Made by a program: the position numbers and the translations under genes. A DNA stretch of 64,000 bases from Prevotella sp. (GTDB lineage Bacteria; Bacteroidota; Bacteroidia; Bacteroidales; Bacteroidaceae), in NCBI GenBank assembly GCA_016287755.1, contig JAEEWT010000009.1, positions 1 to 64,000 of the forward strand. Direction: 5' to 3'. Below the pieces are notes generated by a model, which did no database searches, was not told the origin of the DNA, and was given only the letters and a program-made list of their open reading frames with translations. Numbering within the stretch: position 1 is the first letter of the stretch; each line of letters opens with the position of its first letter. Below are positions 62,758 to 64,000 of this stretch, piece by piece.

Positions 62758-62792
62758 CAAAGGTACGGATAAGTGAGCGAAAAACCAAAAGA
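62758..62792 (-). promoter_or_regulatory. Promoter of the M15 peptidase gene, half promoter module
   Basis: On the minus strand TTTTTCGCTCACTTATCCG is followed by TACCTTTG (62758-62765), the right half of the compound module, 17 bp before the start. Confidence 0.6.
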
Positions 62793-62859
62793 TTTTAATA
62801 AAGTTTCATATTATAATGTTTATGATACATCTCGAAAACTCCGAATACATGTTTTTTGT

Positions 62860-62867
62860 TATCTTTG
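62860..62867 (+). promoter_or_regulatory. Promoter -7 element of the exported protein/GH43 operon
   Basis: TATCTTTG followed by CATC, 65 bp before the start at 62933. Confidence 0.6.
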
Positions 62868-62932
62868 CATCCGTAAAAATAATCTAACGTTTCATTGTGC
62901 CTGTTGGCACGCTTATTACCAATTTTATAATT

Positions 62933-63613
62933 ATGAGAATCAAACTATTTGTCATGATGGCCGGATGTATGGCATGTCTCTGTGGAAATGCACAGAAGCA
63001 GGCACCTGGCTTGGACGTGTATTTTGCACAGCCCTCAGGACAGACCATGTCGCCTGATGATGAGGGATTCGTACACCGTTGGCTCTTGTTGGAGCCTATT
63101 TCCAAACCCAACCGTAGTAACACGGTGTTCACGGATACCTATCTGAAGGCAGCGTTCGACACAGTGTATTTCAAAGGTCAGTTCACCGATGTGCCCAAGG
63201 ATGGCCAGAAGGTGAAGGTGGGTGAAGAGACCCTGCAGTGGCATGCACTCGACAGCAAGCTGTATAACGTGAAGCTGTTCCGTTTCGCCACTGGTCTGGA
63301 GAAGCAGATGTACGGTGTGCTGTTCTGGGCTGTAACTGTAATCAATTGCTCAGAGGAGATCAAGAACGTACGCCTGGCCGTAGGTTCTAACTCCGCTTCC
63401 ATGTGGTGGCTGAATGGCGAGAAGACACTTCTGCTTTCTGGCGACCGCCGTATGGTGCGCGATGATGCCGTTTCTCAGCGTGTTACCCTGAAGAAGGGAA
63501 AGAACATCCTGCGTGGTGCTGTCATCAATGGCCCCGGCATGAGCGATTTCTGTGTACGTTTCATTGACGAGAAGGGACAACCAGTCAAGAATTATTCTGT
63601 AAGTTTTAAATAA
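62933..63613 (+). CDS. Exported protein with beta-sandwich, sugar-binding-like domain
   Basis: The start is ATG 62933, which begins a signal peptide (MRIKLFVMMAGCMACLCGNA); an upstream GTG at 62897 is less likely. The 226-residue product has a C-terminal region (VRLAVGSNSASMWWLNGEKT, then KKGKNILRGAVINGPG) like the jelly-roll domains beside esterases and glycosidases, where a 'W-L-N-G' turn is typical. It precedes a GH43 gene by nine bases, so it may help bind plant cell-wall glycans. The domain call is from pattern alone. Confidence 0.65.
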   Translation: MRIKLFVMMAGCMACLCGNAQKQAPGLDVYFAQPSGQTMSPDDEGFVHRWLLLEPISKPNRSNTVFTDTYLKAAFDTVYFKGQFTDVPKDGQKVKVGEETLQWHALDSKLYNVKLFRFATGLEKQMYGVLFWAVTVINCSEEIKNVRLAVGSNSASMWWLNGEKTLLLSGDRRMVRDDAVSQRVTLKKGKNILRGAVINGPGMSDFCVRFIDEKGQPVKNYSVSFK

Positions 63614-63622
63614 GATAAGGAG

Positions 63623-64000
63623 ATGAAAAAGAATTTCAGATATACATTGGCTGGCGCTGCCTTGACGGCAGCAGTGATGCTGGCCCAGTCGGCACAGGCA
63701 CAGATCGGTCGTCCTTATATCCACGACCCTTCGACAATCGCAGAGTGTGACGGAAAATACTATACATTTGGAACAGGTGGTGGCGGTCTGATCTCTGAGG
63801 ACGGCTGGACATGGAACTCTGGCGCAGAACGTCCTGGTGGCGGTGCTGCACCTGATGTGCTCAAGATCGGTGATCGTTATCTGGTGATCTACGGTGCCAC
63901 AGGTGGTGGTCTGGGTGGCGGCCATAACGGTCGTATCCTTACCATGTGGAACAAGACACTCGATCCGAAGTCTCCTGATTTCAAGTATTCTGAGGCAATC
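63623..64000 (+). CDS. GH43-family glycosidase, probably arabinan endo-1,5-alpha-arabinosidase (5' part)
   Basis: The frame starts at ATG 63623 after AAGGAG and is open for 126 codons to the window edge. A signal peptide (MKKNFRYTLAGAALTAAVML) is followed by IHDPSTIAECDGKYYTFGTG, the first blade of the five-bladed GH43 propeller with the catalytic-base Asp in 'HDP', then GGGAAPDVLKIGDRYLVIYG (second acidic residue region). It would act on arabinan or arabinoxylan side chains. Subfamily cannot be fixed from this part. Confidence 0.85.
   Translation, partial: MKKNFRYTLAGAALTAAVMLAQSAQAQIGRPYIHDPSTIAECDGKYYTFGTGGGGLISEDGWTWNSGAERPGGGAAPDVLKIGDRYLVIYGATGGGLGGGHNGRILTMWNKTLDPKSPDFKYSEAI

Overview
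The window comes from a member of the Bacteroidota, most likely Prevotella or a close relative. Promoters follow the TTTG-N20-TAnnTTTG pattern of that phylum and no strong Shine-Dalgarno sequences are seen. Typical families include a SusC-like outer-membrane receptor with an anti-sigma partner, a BspA-like (DUF285) surface protein, a VorB-type 2-oxoacid:ferredoxin oxidoreductase, a DUF4348-like lipoprotein and a secreted GH43 enzyme. The species cannot be fixed from the sequence alone.

Layout. 1-4.7 kb: end of a regulator, anti-sigma factor and TonB-type receptor, then about 800 bp of palindromes and tandem repeats and a small outer-membrane-type protein. 4.7-9.8 kb: two paralogous membrane-anchored proteins, a zinc peptidase, ffh, folD and a 59-residue TPR protein. 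9.8-13.6 kb: DMT exporter and a four-gene ferredoxin oxidoreductase. 13.6-17.9 kb, minus strand: cobU-cobT-cobS-cobC (lower-ligand assembly of B12) followed by a hemolysin-III protein and a TtcA-like enzyme. 18.1-24.3 kb: ilvD-ilvB-ilvN-acyl-ACP thioesterase-ilvC. 24.3-27.6 kb: complex palindromic DNA and a BspA-like gene cut by a 1541-bp IS3-family element with 3-bp target duplication. 27.6-37.8 kb, minus strand: recQ-recJ, two peptidases, a DUF805 protein with an LEA-like tail, trmD, and butyrate kinase with phosphotransbutyrylase. 38-42.4 kb: ligA, B3/4 protein, umuD-umuC. 42.4-47 kb, minus strand: pheS and a partner-switching module (phosphatase/kinase fusion, STAS protein, AraC-type regulator). 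47-58.7 kb: lipoprotein, murB, MBL hydrolase, envelope genes, SPOR lipoprotein, ruvX, def, TPR protein, thrS-infC-rpmI-rplT. 58.8-64 kb: mutS2, a short sigma-70 factor, an M15 peptidase and the start of a GH43 locus.

Most genes are ordinary. The unusual content lies in the repeats. (1) Tandem arrays of degenerate 7-mers (some 8- or 9-mers) begin at or next to stop codons throughout the window. In two places such arrays lie inside genes (cobT and the DMT transporter), and one supplies a TTG start codon. (2) A compound promoter module recurs upstream of several genes: a TTCGGCGAA palindrome, then a hairpin whose arms differ between copies but still pair, then a TTATTCGTAnnTTTG promoter. (3) Two large nested palindromes lie in gene-free DNA. 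(4) ilvC has its own promoter, a structured leader and a 7-codon frame with four consecutive isoleucine codons just before its start.

No tRNA, rRNA or CRISPR array was recognised.
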